Shown here piece by piece: positions 1 to 9,059 of a stretch of 64,000 nt of DNA. This DNA is from Ilyomonas sp965199905 (GTDB lineage: Bacteria; Bacteroidota; Bacteroidia; Chitinophagales; Chitinophagaceae): positions 4,712,001 through 4,776,000 of the forward strand of contig OZ241366.1 of assembly GCA_965199905.1 (NCBI GenBank), in the 5' to 3' direction. Position 1 is the first letter of the stretch, and each line of letters begins with the position of its first letter. Made by a program: the position numbers and the translations under genes. Below the pieces are notes generated by a model. The model saw nothing but the letters and a program-made list of their open reading frames with translations, had not been told where the DNA came from and did not search any database.

Positions 1-1
1 T

Positions 2-1012
2 TATTTAATGGCGAATTATAGTATTTATAAAGCCAAGGAAGAACTGACTGCCATAAGCAAACAGTATAATATCAACGTTGTTTTCTTCGATGGTCGCGGT
101 GGTCCGCCGGCAAGAGGCGGTGGCAAAACGCATCGTTTTTATGCTTCGATGGGCGACAATATCTCTAACCAGGAAATACAACTTACCGTGCAGGGACAAA
201 CGGTGAGTTCAAACTTTGGAACGGTTGATACTGCGCAGTTCAACATCGAGCAACTGATTCATGCAGGCATTTCAAATGATGTTCTGACGAACCGGAAAGC
301 GACCATGTCGGAAGAAGAAGAAGCTTTGCTGCTGCAGCTTTCCGAGATTGGCTACAAGGCTTATACGGAGCTGAAAAATCATCATTACTTTATTGATTAT
401 CTCGTGCATGTAAGTCCGTTGCGTTATTATGCGGAAACAAACATTGGCAGCCGTCCATCAAAGCGTGGCGGCTCTTCTAAAATTTCATTAAACGACTTGC
501 GCGCCATTCCTTATGTAGGTGCCTGGAGTCAAACCAAACAGAACCTGACCGGCTATTACGGCGTTGGCGCCGCGCTGAAAGCCATGGAAGAAAAAGGAAA
601 GTGGAAGGATGTTCAGAACCTGTATAAAAACTCGCTTTTCTTTAAAACGCTGATTGATAATTGCGAGATGGCTATGAAGAAATGCTTCTTTCCGCTAACA
701 GCTTATTTATCTAAACATCCCAAGTACGGCGAAGTTTGGAAGATGACGTATGATGAATATGAATTGACGGCGAAGTATGTATTGCGCCTGTCGGGCGAAA
801 CCGAATTGATGGCTGATTACCCGGTTGAACAGCTCTCTATTCAAATGCGTGAACGCATTGTGTTGCCGCTGGCGGTTATTCAGCAATATTGCTTAAGCAA
901 GCTGCGTGATAGCGAAGAAAAAAACTCTTCGCTGCCGTTGAAAGATGTGTATGAAAAGCTGGTAATCCGTTGTTCGTTCGGCATCATCAATGCAGCGCGA
1001 AATAGCGTGTAA
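2..1012 (+). CDS. ppc: Phosphoenolpyruvate carboxylase, C-terminal part (5' end outside window)
   Basis: PEP carboxylase makes oxaloacetate from PEP and bicarbonate to refill the TCA cycle. The frame is open to the left edge: the codons before the first ATG (position 8) read Tyr-Leu, matching the conserved block that ends in GYLMAN, so the true start lies outside. Visible family blocks are FDGRGGPPARGGG near residues 27-39, the IGSRPSKR block, LRAIPYVGAWSQ, and the C-terminal AARNS that corresponds to the usual MRNTG tail. About 336 codons of an enzyme normally near 900 residues are present. Recognition is by motif memory and is strong. Confidence 0.93.
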   Translation, partial: YLMANYSIYKAKEELTAISKQYNINVVFFDGRGGPPARGGGKTHRFYASMGDNISNQEIQLTVQGQTVSSNFGTVDTAQFNIEQLIHAGISNDVLTNRKATMSEEEEALLLQLSEIGYKAYTELKNHHYFIDYLVHVSPLRYYAETNIGSRPSKRGGSSKISLNDLRAIPYVGAWSQTKQNLTGYYGVGAALKAMEEKGKWKDVQNLYKNSLFFKTLIDNCEMAMKKCFFPLTAYLSKHPKYGEVWKMTYDEYELTAKYVLRLSGETELMADYPVEQLSIQMRERIVLPLAVIQQYCLSKLRDSEEKNSSLPLKDVYEKLVIRCSFGIINAARNSV

Positions 1013-1017
1013 TAACA

Positions 1018-1164
1018 GTGAGTGGTGAGTAGTGATTGGTGAATAAATAAGCATAAAAAAGCTGCTACAACAAGAGAGTTGTAGCAGCTTTTTTTATAAG
1101 AAATGTAAGAACCCGGTGAGAAATTCGTGAATGTATTTGATCACTCACTACTCAACCACTCATT
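1018..1164. repeat. Low-complexity GTGAGTGGTGA-type tracts flanking a terminator
   Basis: Positions 1018-1044 carry GTGAGTGGTGAGTAGTGA and similar words. Positions 1138-1164 carry the reverse complement of a similar tract (CACTCACTACTC). Related tracts occur at about 10071-10090, 10821-10849, 57836-57860 and 60121-60133, always between genes. They look like a short dispersed intergenic motif; no function is evident. Confidence 0.5.
1055..1095. terminator. Bidirectional intrinsic terminator between ppc and glgP
   Basis: A long perfect stem (AAAAAAGCTGCTACAAC paired with GTTGTAGCAGCTTTTTT) around the loop AAGAGA has A and T runs on either side. It can terminate transcripts from the ppc side (plus) and the glucan phosphorylase side (minus), which converge here. 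Confidence 0.9.
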
Positions 1165-2826
1165 CTACATCTCTTTATTATACATTAACTGGTAATATTC
1201 ATCAGCCATACGATTGCTATCAAACTGGAAGCGCACATCACGCATGCCATTCTTAATAATCTGGCGCCAGGTGTCTTTATTCTTATAATATAAAGGCAGA
1301 ATCTGTGTTTCCAATATGTCATAAATGGTATCTAAATCGTATTGATCCTGCTCGTGAACGTTCATGTGATTGTAGTCCGCTTTCGGTACCACGAAGCCAT
1401 TATGCCCCTGGTCGATAAACTCCGGAATCCAGCCATCGTCGGTGGAGAAGTTCACTGCGCCATTCATTGCTGCCGTCATGCCGCTTGTGCCCGAAGCCTC
1501 GCGCGGTACGCGAGGATTGTTCAACCAGATATCCGCACCTTGCTTTAAACGTTTGCTGAGGTTTAACTCATAACCAACCAACACTGCAATATTCTTATAT
1601 CCTTTGCTTAACTGAACTAAACTATTGAATGTAGAGATCGCTGAATAATCAAGCGGGTAAGGCTTTCCAGCCCAAATGATCTGCACCGGGAATTCTGTAC
1701 TCGCAAGCAGTTTATTAAAACGTTCCTTATCCTGTGCGAGAAAATCAGCACGCTTATAACCTGCAAAACGCCGCGCCCAAACAATGGTTAAAACATTCGG
1801 ATCAAATACTTTCCCGGTCTGGTCGGCAACGGTTTCAAAGGCGCGTTTCTTCAGGTAATATTTGCGGTCATCAAAGGCAGCATCATCATGCTCTTCAGAA
1901 AAACGGTAGAGTTGTTTATCCGCCCAATATTTATAGTTCTGTGCGTTGGTGATGGAGATGATCGGGCAGATATTATCATACTTGCTCCACATTTCCCTCG
2001 CCACTTCGCCATGAAGTTTTGATACGCCATTGGCTAATCTTGCGAAGCGCAGCGCAACCAGTGAATGGTTGAACTGATCGTCGTAAGTGCCGGTTATTTT
2101 ACGCACTTCATCAACGCTCAGGCCACAGAAGTAACTCATCTTATGGCAGAGATATAAATCATGCTTTTCATTGCCCGCTTCTTCCGGTGTGTGCGTGGTA
2201 AAGATGAGATGTTGCTTCAGCGTTTCGAGGCTCTTAAATTTATTTAATAAATAAAACGCAGCCGATAAACCATGCGCTTCATTCAGGTGATAAACATCAG
2301 GATTAAAACCCAACTCATCAACCAGCTTCGCACCACCAACACCAAGCAAAATGAACTGTGCCACTTTCGTTGCCACGTTCGCATCATACAGGCGATGAGA
2401 AATGGTTTGCGATACATAATCGTTCTCAGGTAAATCGGTGCTCAGAAAGAACATCGGCGCACTATTAAACACGGTTGGCGCTAAATACCAGGCTTTAATC
2501 CATACCGGCGTATCATGAATCATGATCTGGTATTTAATGCCTGTATCTTCAAGGAAACTGTATATTTTTTCCATCCAGGTTACCTGCAACGTTTGGTCCT
2601 GGTTGCGTGCCTGGTCGTAATAACCATATTTCCACAAAATGCCGATGCCTATTAAGTTCTGGCGCAGCTCATTGGCACTGCGCATGTGCGATCCTGATAA
2701 AAATCCCAGGCCGCCGCTGTATATTTTTAAAGGCTGATGAACAGCAAACTCCATTGAGAAATAAGCAACCTTTTTAGTATATCGTTCATCTATAGTGTAA
2801 GGGACTTCAAATTTTCTAAAATTCAT
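1165..2826 (-). CDS. glgP: Alpha-glucan family phosphorylase, short bacterial type (GT35-like)
   Basis: Predicted to release glucose-1-phosphate from glycogen or maltodextrin. It has about 553 residues, the length of the short Bacteroidota/Thermotoga-type family rather than the 800-residue glycogen phosphorylases. N-terminal YFSMEFAVHQPLKIYSGGLG, central HLNEAHGLSA and FTTHTPEEAGNEKH, and C-terminal EASGTSGMTAAMNGAVN are family blocks. I chose the ATG at 2826 over an upstream TTG at 2847 because homologues begin near this point. At residue 451 the position that normally holds the PLP lysine (GTSGMK) is threonine (codon 1474-1476). The gene converges on ppc with a shared terminator. A malQ gene, the usual partner activity, lies at 43.6 kb. 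Confidence 0.88.
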   Translation of the reverse strand: MNFRKFEVPYTIDERYTKKVAYFSMEFAVHQPLKIYSGGLGFLSGSHMRSANELRQNLIGIGILWKYGYYDQARNQDQTLQVTWMEKIYSFLEDTGIKYQIMIHDTPVWIKAWYLAPTVFNSAPMFFLSTDLPENDYVSQTISHRLYDANVATKVAQFILLGVGGAKLVDELGFNPDVYHLNEAHGLSAAFYLLNKFKSLETLKQHLIFTTHTPEEAGNEKHDLYLCHKMSYFCGLSVDEVRKITGTYDDQFNHSLVALRFARLANGVSKLHGEVAREMWSKYDNICPIISITNAQNYKYWADKQLYRFSEEHDDAAFDDRKYYLKKRAFETVADQTGKVFDPNVLTIVWARRFAGYKRADFLAQDKERFNKLLASTEFPVQIIWAGKPYPLDYSAISTFNSLVQLSKGYKNIAVLVGYELNLSKRLKQGADIWLNNPRVPREASGTSGMTAAMNGAVNFSTDDGWIPEFIDQGHNGFVVPKADYNHMNVHEQDQYDLDTIYDILETQILPLYYKNKDTWRQIIKNGMRDVRFQFDSNRMADEYYQLMYNKEM

Positions 2827-3282
2827 ACTTCTGTTTTTGGTGCACAATATGTTTGGTTCCTCAAAAGGACGCGCAAGATAGTAAAATGTAATTTGTACGC
2901 ATACAATGTTTTCCGTATGGAAAAGGCGGTTTCCTTTTCAATAAGGAGCAGCAAACGGGCAGTTTTTATGCCAATTAAGAAGGGAAGAAAGCTTTACTAA
3001 ATTGTGCAGAGATTTTATTCGAAATAACAAACACATTTTTGGTAACCATCGTCCGACGCTTTTGTCATTGACAGTTGTCCGCCGCGGCAGATCAGTGTTT
3101 GGGGCAATGACTGAGCTTTTTTCAAAGCGAATTTTACATTTCAATCTTCTTTCTTTCGTGGCGACAAAATACTCAAAAACAGCGCGCCATTTTTTACTTT
3201 TTGCTGCAACACTATCTTTCGTATAACGGTTTAAAAAAATTGCCATACCGCGTTTTTATCGGGTGTTTATCACAAACTTTAT
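2827..3282. other. Intergenic region, gene-poor
   Basis: This stretch holds repeat copy A (3036-3131) and otherwise no reading frame that resembles a protein. It separates the phosphorylase start from fossil susC sequence, and any promoter for the phosphorylase should lie near 2830-2880 on the minus strand. Confidence 0.5.
3036..3131 (+). repeat. Dispersed intergenic repeat, copy A (degenerate)
   Basis: It starts with TTTTTGGTAACCATCGTCCG and ends with GGGGCAATGACTGAGCTTT then AAAGCGAA, the same outer blocks as copies at 9318, 15164, 46546 and 58714. The core hairpin is shorter and diverged. It lies in plus orientation ahead of fossil susC sequence, so its original downstream gene may have been lost. 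Confidence 0.7.
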
Positions 3283-3671
3283 CTACAAACGGATCATCTG
3301 CAAAAAGTATCCGGTGCACTGGTTATCAATACTGCCTTTTTTGATAATCACCTGAAAGTTGATATCAATTTAAAAGGAAGCACGCAGGATAACGCGCTTC
3401 GGCAACCAGGGCGCAATCCCGACAGCCATTGGCTTTGATTCCACACAGCTTTATTATGACAGCAAGCGTTTTAGCAGTTAATACAATGTTTGGAAAGCGA
3501 TGATGGTTTAGTATTAAATGCAGCGCGCAATAGGCCTGGTTTGCTTGAGCATACATCCGATCAGCAGAAACCAATGAGAAGCATGGGCAATATCAAGTTT
3601 GATTATAAATTTCATTTTCTGCCCGACCTTCAGGAATACATGAACCTGGCGTATGATATCAGCTTTTTCTG
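3283..3671 (+). pseudogene. Fossil SusC/RagA-type TonB-dependent receptor fragment
   Basis: Three shifted frames together read as an internal stretch of a SusC-type receptor. They are SGALVINTAFFDNHLKVDINL from about 3310, then AIPTAIGFDSTQLYYDSKRF from 3413, then SMGNIKFDYKFHFLPDLQ near 3580-3630 followed by a stop after DISFF. In intact SusC proteins these blocks follow the plug domain, in this order. Stops and frameshifts separate them, and the N-terminal plug and C-terminal barrel are gone. A SusD fragment follows, as expected for a decayed utilisation locus. Confidence 0.75.
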
Positions 3672-3716
3672 ATGCGGGTAATTCAGATTTTTACAGATAA
3701 TTATGGTATCTGCAAT

Positions 3717-4078
3717 GCCTTAGCACCGATGAAGCCGGCTGAACATATTATTGCAACACAAGCCCGATTGGCATTCACCAGATAAGCTGGCCGGCTTTCA
3801 GTCAAACGGTTGCCGGTTCTTACTATCGTTCGTAGTACGTGATAACGCTGTGCAACAATTTTATCACCGAATCAACCCATGATAAAATCAGTTCCGCAGG
3901 CATCAGCGGCACCGATGCAAATGACATCCGCCGTTACCGCGCTGAAGCTCGTTTGATTCGTGCTTTTCACTATTTTGTATTGATGGATTTGTTTGGTAAT
4001 GTTCCGTTTGATAAGGATGGCAAAACGAATGAACTGATAAATTTACACGATAAGATCAACCACGTGCATATCGTGTAA
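3717..4078 (+). pseudogene. Fossil SusD/RagB-type lipoprotein fragment
   Basis: The frame from about 3785 reads WPAFSQTVAGSYYRS, a stop at about 3834, then YVITLCNNFITES and RRYRAEARLIRAFHYFVLMD near 3930-3990 and LFGNVPF. The segment RAEARxxRAxxYxxLxDLFGxxPF is a hallmark of the SusD N-terminal helical repeat region. Both ends are missing. It sits directly after the SusC fossil in the canonical order, so both are remnants of one operon. Confidence 0.75.
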
Positions 4079-4106
4079 TAAAGACGTCTTTGATGATAAC
4101 CAGATT

Positions 4107-4274
4107 TTAGGCAACTTCTTCCCATGAAGCCAGGTAAGGATATTCTATGTTGCTATCGTCTTTTTCTGAGTGTAAAAAATGCTGGATAAACAAGGGAATG
4201 GCAACAGATAATAAGAAGATGCAAAAGATAACCGGTGTCATAAAAAAGATAGTGAGAGTACGTAAATATTTCAT
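4107..4274 (-). CDS. Possible 55-residue single-span membrane peptide
   Basis: The frame starting MKYLRTLTIFFMTPVIFCIF has one strong hydrophobic segment (residues 8-35) and a charged C-terminus ending YLASWEEVA. The start ATG at 4274 is preceded by an A-rich leader. It is not recognised as a family, and because it lies in a decayed region it may be chance. Confidence 0.35.
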   Translation of the reverse strand: MKYLRTLTIFFMTPVIFCIFLLSVAIPLFIQHFLHSEKDDSNIEYPYLASWEEVA

Positions 4275-4576
4275 AACTGGTGTTGTTTTAAAGTGAGTTG
4301 ATATCGGGTACGAATTGGTAAAGTGCGGTGGTTTTTCTTTACAAATGGCGGTACCCTGTATAAGTCGCAATACTGGTGCCAGAAGAAAACAGAAATGCGA
4401 TAAAACCGGCAAAAATTTTACCGGTTACCGGAATGATAATACTCAAAGATCAGGCTTGCAATGGCTTCTGCATTGCAGAGATCAACGGCGATTACCGCTT
4501 ATAAAAAATAAGATGGTTTTACCTAAGCCAATTGATAATTAACCATTTTCTCAATTCTTAACGTTCGCACGACTAT
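4275..4576. other. Gene-free stretch before the M13 peptidase
   Basis: No convincing coding signal on either strand. The stretch continues the decayed region and may hold unrecognisable remnants of the fossil locus to its left. Confidence 0.4.
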
Positions 4577-4584
4577 TACATTTG
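4577..4584 (+). promoter_or_regulatory. Candidate -7 box for the M13 peptidase gene
   Basis: TACATTTG fits the Bacteroidota -7 consensus TAnnTTTG and lies 16 bases before the start codon. No clear TTTG -33 box is present at the expected distance, so this is a weak call. Confidence 0.4.
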
Positions 4585-4600
4585 CCCCAAAACAGTACAC

Positions 4601-6634
4601 ATGAAAATATGGATAGGTGCAGCTTTGGTAATGGTTACGGTAAGCACTTCTGTAACATCCTTTGCCCAGAAAAAAACGGCAGCCATCAATTACATTGATG
4701 TTGCCAACATGGATAAATCGGTAAAACCCGGGGATAATTTTTATCTCTATGCCAATGGTGAATGGCTGAAGAAGAACCCGGTGCCGGCATCGAAAACACG
4801 CTGGGGCAGTTTTGATGTATTGCGCCAAAACAGTCTCGGCCGTTTGAAGAAACTAAGCGAAGACGCAGCTTCCGGAAAGATAAAAGACAGTGCGGCAAAG
4901 CGTGTGGGTGCTTTGTATGCAAGTGCTATGGACAGCACTGCCATCGAAACATTGGGTGCAACGCCCATCCAGCCTGAGTTGCAGCGTCTTGGCGCTCTCA
5001 GTTCAAAAGATCAGGTGCTAAACGAGATCGTTTCGCTTCGTCAGCGTGGCATTGGCGGGTTGCTGTTTGGCTTCAGCATTACACAGGATGATAAGAATGT
5101 GAACCAATACATTCCGGCTATATCGCAAGGTGGCACTTCGTTGCCCGACAGGGATTATTACCTGAAAACCGATGCCCGCAGTAAAATGATACAAGCTGCT
5201 TATGTGTCTTACATAAAAGATATGTTTGTGCTTACGGGCGATGATTCAATAACAGCCAGTACAAAAGCGAACTCTATATTCGACCTTGAAAAAGCACTTG
5301 CCATTGCGCAGATGAGTCGTGTGGAAATGCGCGATCCATTGAAGACTTACAATAAATTTTCAGTTGCTGATTTAAGCAAAACAACACCTGATCTGAATTG
5401 GACAGCCTTATTACCACAAATGAAAGTGAATAGCGCAGACAGCATTCTCATCAACAATCCATCGTTCTTGAAATCGGCTGATGGTTTGTTTACAGCGGTG
5501 CCGTTGCCAGCCTGGAAAGCATATCTTCAATGGGCAATTATAAAGAACGCGGCGCCTTACTTAAGCAACGCGTTTGTAAACCGCCAGTTTCAGTTTACGC
5601 AGATATTAACGGGACAAAAACAAATGACGCCACGCTGGCAGCGCATGAGCAGCATGGTTGATAATAATCTTGGCGACCTGCTGGGGCAATTGTACGTAAA
5701 AGAATATTTCAACGATGCTGCCAAGCAGCGTATGATTACGTTGGTTAAAAATATTCAAAGCACATTCCGCGACCGTATTAATACGCTTGACTGGATGACG
5801 GATAGCACCAAGCAAGCGGCATTAGGTAAACTGGATGCTATCGTAAACAAGATTGCGTTTCCCGATAAATGGGAAGCTTATCCGGGCGTTGCTGTTACAA
5901 CAGATAACGTAGTTCAAAATCTGCAGAACATTGATCGTTTTGAATACACTAAGATGGTAAACAAAATGGGCAAGCCGGTTGACAAAACCGAATGGGGCAT
6001 GACGCCGCCAACCATCAACGCGTATTACAATCCGTCGAATAATGAGATTGCGTTTCCGGCTGGCATTCTGCAGTTTCCGTTCTTCGATTTTGGCGCCGAT
6101 GATGCTGTAAACTATGGTGGCATAGCAGCGGTTATCGGTCATGAACTTACCCACGGATTTGATGATGAAGGCAGGCAATATGCGGCTGATGGCAACCTGA
6201 AAGAATGGTGGACAAAAGCCGACGAAAAGAACTTCAACGAACGGGCTGATAAAGTATCTGCGCAATACGATGCCTTTACGGTAAATGACAGTCTGCATGT
6301 AAATGGTAAACTCACATTGGGTGAAAATCTGGCTGACCTCGGCGGGTTAAACATTGCCTACCAGGCATTCAAAAGCACGCCTGAAGGCAAGAGCGATAAA
6401 AAGATTGATGGCTTTACGCCCGACCAGCGTTTCTTCCTGAGCTGGGCGCAGGTATGGCGTGCTAACATTACACCGGAATATGCAGCGCAACTGGTTGTGG
6501 TAGATCCGCACTCGCCGGGTATGTATCGATGCAATGGTCCGGTAAGTAATATCGACGCTTGGTATAAAGCGTTTGATGTGCAGAGCAGCGATGCGATGTA
6601 CAAGCCGGAAAGCGCAAGAATCAAGGTTTGGTAA
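4601..6634 (+). CDS. pepO: M13 family zinc metallopeptidase (PepO/neprilysin-like), secreted
   Basis: A zinc endopeptidase predicted to cleave short peptides in the periplasm or at the surface. Residues 1-22 form a signal peptide ending SFAQ. The zinc motif HELTH is at residues 514-518 (VIGHELTHGFDDEG) and the third ligand lies in GENLADLGG (Glu575), both invariant in M13. The N-terminal domain has the family's YANGEWLKKNPVPASKTRWG block. At 677 residues it is full length. The C-terminus ends IKVW, the normal family tail. A strong terminator follows. Confidence 0.93.
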   Translation: MKIWIGAALVMVTVSTSVTSFAQKKTAAINYIDVANMDKSVKPGDNFYLYANGEWLKKNPVPASKTRWGSFDVLRQNSLGRLKKLSEDAASGKIKDSAAKRVGALYASAMDSTAIETLGATPIQPELQRLGALSSKDQVLNEIVSLRQRGIGGLLFGFSITQDDKNVNQYIPAISQGGTSLPDRDYYLKTDARSKMIQAAYVSYIKDMFVLTGDDSITASTKANSIFDLEKALAIAQMSRVEMRDPLKTYNKFSVADLSKTTPDLNWTALLPQMKVNSADSILINNPSFLKSADGLFTAVPLPAWKAYLQWAIIKNAAPYLSNAFVNRQFQFTQILTGQKQMTPRWQRMSSMVDNNLGDLLGQLYVKEYFNDAAKQRMITLVKNIQSTFRDRINTLDWMTDSTKQAALGKLDAIVNKIAFPDKWEAYPGVAVTTDNVVQNLQNIDRFEYTKMVNKMGKPVDKTEWGMTPPTINAYYNPSNNEIAFPAGILQFPFFDFGADDAVNYGGIAAVIGHELTHGFDDEGRQYAADGNLKEWWTKADEKNFNERADKVSAQYDAFTVNDSLHVNGKLTLGENLADLGGLNIAYQAFKSTPEGKSDKKIDGFTPDQRFFLSWAQVWRANITPEYAAQLVVVDPHSPGMYRCNGPVSNIDAWYKAFDVQSSDAMYKPESARIKVW

Positions 6635-6654
6635 CTGTTTGCTTCGCAGATAAA

Positions 6655-6693
6655 ACAAAAGGCTTCGTTTATTAAAACGAAGCCTTTTGTTTT
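6655..6693. terminator. Bidirectional terminator between pepO and the RDD gene
   Basis: ACAAAAGGCTTCGTTT pairs with AAACGAAGCCTTTTGT around a short loop, followed by TTTTT. It serves the two converging genes. Confidence 0.9.
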
Positions 6694-6709
6694 TTAAATA
6701 ATAATTGCA

Positions 6710-7141
6710 TTAACGTCTTTCTTTTATCACCATTGTTTTTGTCCACCTGTCGTGCCATGGATTGCCGCCAAAAGCGCATAGAACTTCGAACGGAACAAGG
6801 CGACAAATCGATCTCATAAAGGCATCGCCCAATGTAATCGGGCTGCCACCTTCCTTTACAGCCCGTGTGCCAGTAATATATTTGCCCAGCGTTTTCCCTT
6901 GGGTAATACTTTCTATAAGGGTGTAATACCCAAGGATAGCTGTAAACACACATACGTAACTGAAAAGCGTATCATCTTCTCTGATTGACACCATGCCCGA
7001 CAGGATTAGCCCAACCAGTACTATCATCAGCCGTATAGAATAGGCAATACTATCAATAATATAATCGGCAAAGCGGGCACCTGTGGTGGCTGGTTCGTAA
7101 ACAATTTCATCTTCCGCCAGCAGATTAATTTGCTCTTCCAT
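6710..7141 (-). CDS. RDD family membrane protein
   Basis: A small inner-membrane protein of 143 residues. The RDD signature is visible at the start of the first span (ATTGARFADYIIDSI, where Arg and Asp residues precede the hydrophobic stretch). Three hydrophobic segments lie near residues 28-50, 60-80 and 110-125, and GKTLGKYITGTRAV is the typical loop motif. The function of RDD proteins is generally unclear; some act in ion antiport. The next gene upstream on this strand (rhodanese) begins its coding region 79 bases away. Confidence 0.8.
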   Translation of the reverse strand: MEEQINLLAEDEIVYEPATTGARFADYIIDSIAYSIRLMIVLVGLILSGMVSIREDDTLFSYVCVFTAILGYYTLIESITQGKTLGKYITGTRAVKEGGSPITLGDAFMRSICRLVPFEVLCAFGGNPWHDRWTKTMVIKERR

Positions 7142-7220
7142 AAACAGAGATTTTTATTGGTTTTTATTATGAGATGAAAATAAGGGTTTTCTTGCTTTTA
7201 ATGGTTCATAGAAACAAAAA

Positions 7221-7661
7221 TCAGTTTACTGTTGGATATCCTTTACTAATCCAATCTGTTTTGATATTTGTGGAAAGATTAAGCAAGGAATAATCCGTAA
7301 ATCCTTTTGCTTTCAAGGCATCAATAGCGGGGCGCAAATTAGGGCAATGCTCAAACGGGCAGCAGCCGCAGTAGATAACAATTTTTGTATTCTTGGGCAG
7401 TGAATCCAGCGTAGCAGATAACGTGCTGATGCCTTCCGGCGTGCTTGCCATACCCATTTTATGGGAAGCGGGAATAATGGCGCCGGGGCCCACGCTGATG
7501 ATGTAAGGAAGCTCTTTGTTTTCCTTGATTTCATTTGCCAGTATTGCCGGTTCCATCAGTTGTTTCTCCGTCCAGTTAGGAGCGTTTTGGGCGCTGGCTG
7601 CAGGTATAAAAATGAATGATACAATAACTGCTAAAAATAGACTGCTTATTTTGTTTTTCAT
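7221..7661 (-). CDS. Periplasmic rhodanese-like protein
   Basis: It has 146 residues with a signal peptide (residues 1-25, ending ASAQ). A single rhodanese fold follows. The active-site Cys98 lies in YCGCCPFEHC, an unusual loop with four cysteines (98, 100, 101, 106). Rhodaneses transfer sulfane sulfur or bind thiols. The cysteine-rich loop may instead mean metal or redox binding, which is inference. It is divergent from the DoxX gene with a shared 149-bp promoter region. Confidence 0.78.
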   Translation of the reverse strand: MKNKISSLFLAVIVSFIFIPAASAQNAPNWTEKQLMEPAILANEIKENKELPYIISVGPGAIIPASHKMGMASTPEGISTLSATLDSLPKNTKIVIYCGCCPFEHCPNLRPAIDALKAKGFTDYSLLNLSTNIKTDWISKGYPTVN

Positions 7662-7770
7662 CGATGCGTTTTGTTGGGTAAAGATATTATACCGATTAAA
7701 AGTTGAGTGTTCTCTGTTCTTTATTTACTGAATTTTGTGTTTACTATCTTGCCAATATCGTTCGCAGCCT

Positions 7771-7802
7771 TTTGTAAATCCAGCAACAAGCCGCTACCTT
7801 TA
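7771..7802 (+). promoter_or_regulatory. Bacteroidota-type promoter of the DoxX gene
   Basis: TTTG (7771-7774), 20 bases, then TACCTTTA (7795-7802), close to the TTTG-N20-TAnnTTTG consensus. The start codon is only 8 bases after the -7 box, so the mRNA would be nearly leaderless. Confidence 0.55.
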
Positions 7803-7810
7803 ATATCCTG

Positions 7811-8200
7811 ATGAAAACAGCAACAATCATTCTACGCATCCTGCTTGGGCTTCTCTATCTCGTTTTCGGGTTAGACTATTTTCTGCATTTTATTCCTTAT
7901 CAGCCGGAGCATACCGGGGCCGCCGCGGCTCTTAAAAACGGGTTGATAGAAACGGGTTATATCTATCCGATGATGAAGACTATACAAGTCGTTGGCGGCA
8001 TCTCGCTTATCAGTAACCGGTATGCGCCCTTTGCTGCGGTTGTTGTGTTTCCCATTAGCCTGAACGTATTCTTGTTTCATACCATTCTGGTGCCTTCCGG
8101 TTGGTTAATGGGCGTGCTATTGCTCGGTCCGAATTTGTTTTTGGGATATGCGTATCGAAGTTATTACAGGGGATTGTTTGTAAAAAAAGCGGAAGTGTGA
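7811..8200 (+). CDS. DoxX/DoxD-like four-helix membrane protein
   Basis: It has 129 residues with about four hydrophobic segments (residues 5-25, 50-70, 75-97, 100-120). The N-terminal RILLGLLYLVFGLDYF is the DoxX signature. Members are inner-membrane proteins linked to thiol or quinone redox in some organisms; the role here is unknown. The neighbouring divergent gene encodes a periplasmic rhodanese, which is consistent with sulfur or thiol chemistry but does not prove it. Confidence 0.75.
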   Translation: MKTATIILRILLGLLYLVFGLDYFLHFIPYQPEHTGAAAALKNGLIETGYIYPMMKTIQVVGGISLISNRYAPFAAVVVFPISLNVFLFHTILVPSGWLMGVLLLGPNLFLGYAYRSYYRGLFVKKAEV

Positions 8201-8321
8201 TGCTGGCTCACTTTTCTATCGCTTTTGTAATAAGCGATGTAAGTGTACAAATGCTATAGGTGCAAAAAAAAGTCACCCTGCGAAGAAAAAGCGCAACCAT
8301 CTTGCATTTTCACCGTGTTCA

Positions 8322-9059
8322 TTAAAATCGATACCACAACCCAACTCCGCTACCTAAAAATTCCCCCTCTCTGGTAGCTACTTTGTTGTTAAGCGGCGAA
8401 GCGTAAAGCGAAAAAGGCTTGATGCGGTAATAAGCGCCAATGCCTTTATAAATGCGGAACGATACATCCATATAAGGCTCAAGGGTAAATACAAATTTCT
8501 TCACATCACCGGCATAAAGTTTTTCGGCTGCCTCAATACCAGCCGGGTTGTTGTTTGTGCCAGAATCATCGTCCGGCGTAACGGTAGTTTTATCGTTTGC
8601 CAAAAACTGCAGCCTTGCCGTTCCGCCAAAATGAACCTGCACGCCTGCCTTCGGGCGGGATACATTATAATCGAATGAAAGCGGCACTTCTACATATCGT
8701 GTATGGTATTGCACGCGCGCTATGGGGAAAGAATCGTACGAATAACTGCCGAAAGGAAGAATAAACAGGAAGAGCAGACTATTGCTATATTTTACCACGC
8801 TATAGGTACGGGTCGAATAACCAATACCGGCTTTTAGCATTACGCTCTTACTTACGGGCACACCATATTGAATACCATACGAAGCCAGGCTGCCAAGCCG
8901 TGTTTTTCCATGCATTCGCTGCGGCACCAGGCTATCATAGCTAAGCTTTGTTGAGAATAAACCCGCAGACGCATATGCTTCTATTTGTCCCGATGAAAAC
9001 TGGGCAAAAATGGCAGGGGCAATCATAAGCAAAGTGAACAGGCAAAGCAATCGTTTCAT
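8322..9059 (-). CDS. Outer-membrane beta-barrel protein
   Basis: It has 245 residues with a signal peptide (residues 1-19, ending AIFAQ). Alternating beta-strand patterns run through the mature part, and it ends LGSGVGLWYRF with the C-terminal Phe typical of BamA-recognised barrels. Its size suggests an 8-10 strand barrel of the Bacteroidota OMP_b-brl type. No substrate can be inferred. Confidence 0.75.
   Translation of the reverse strand: MKRLLCLFTLLMIAPAIFAQFSSGQIEAYASAGLFSTKLSYDSLVPQRMHGKTRLGSLASYGIQYGVPVSKSVMLKAGIGYSTRTYSVVKYSNSLLFLFILPFGSYSYDSFPIARVQYHTRYVEVPLSFDYNVSRPKAGVQVHFGGTARLQFLANDKTTVTPDDDSGTNNNPAGIEAAEKLYAGDVKKFVFTLEPYMDVSFRIYKGIGAYYRIKPFSLYASPLNNKVATREGEFLGSGVGLWYRF

Noticed and set aside
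2938..3246. 102-codon minus-strand frame near the phosphorylase start
   Set aside because: It spans repeat copy A and has no protein-like features.
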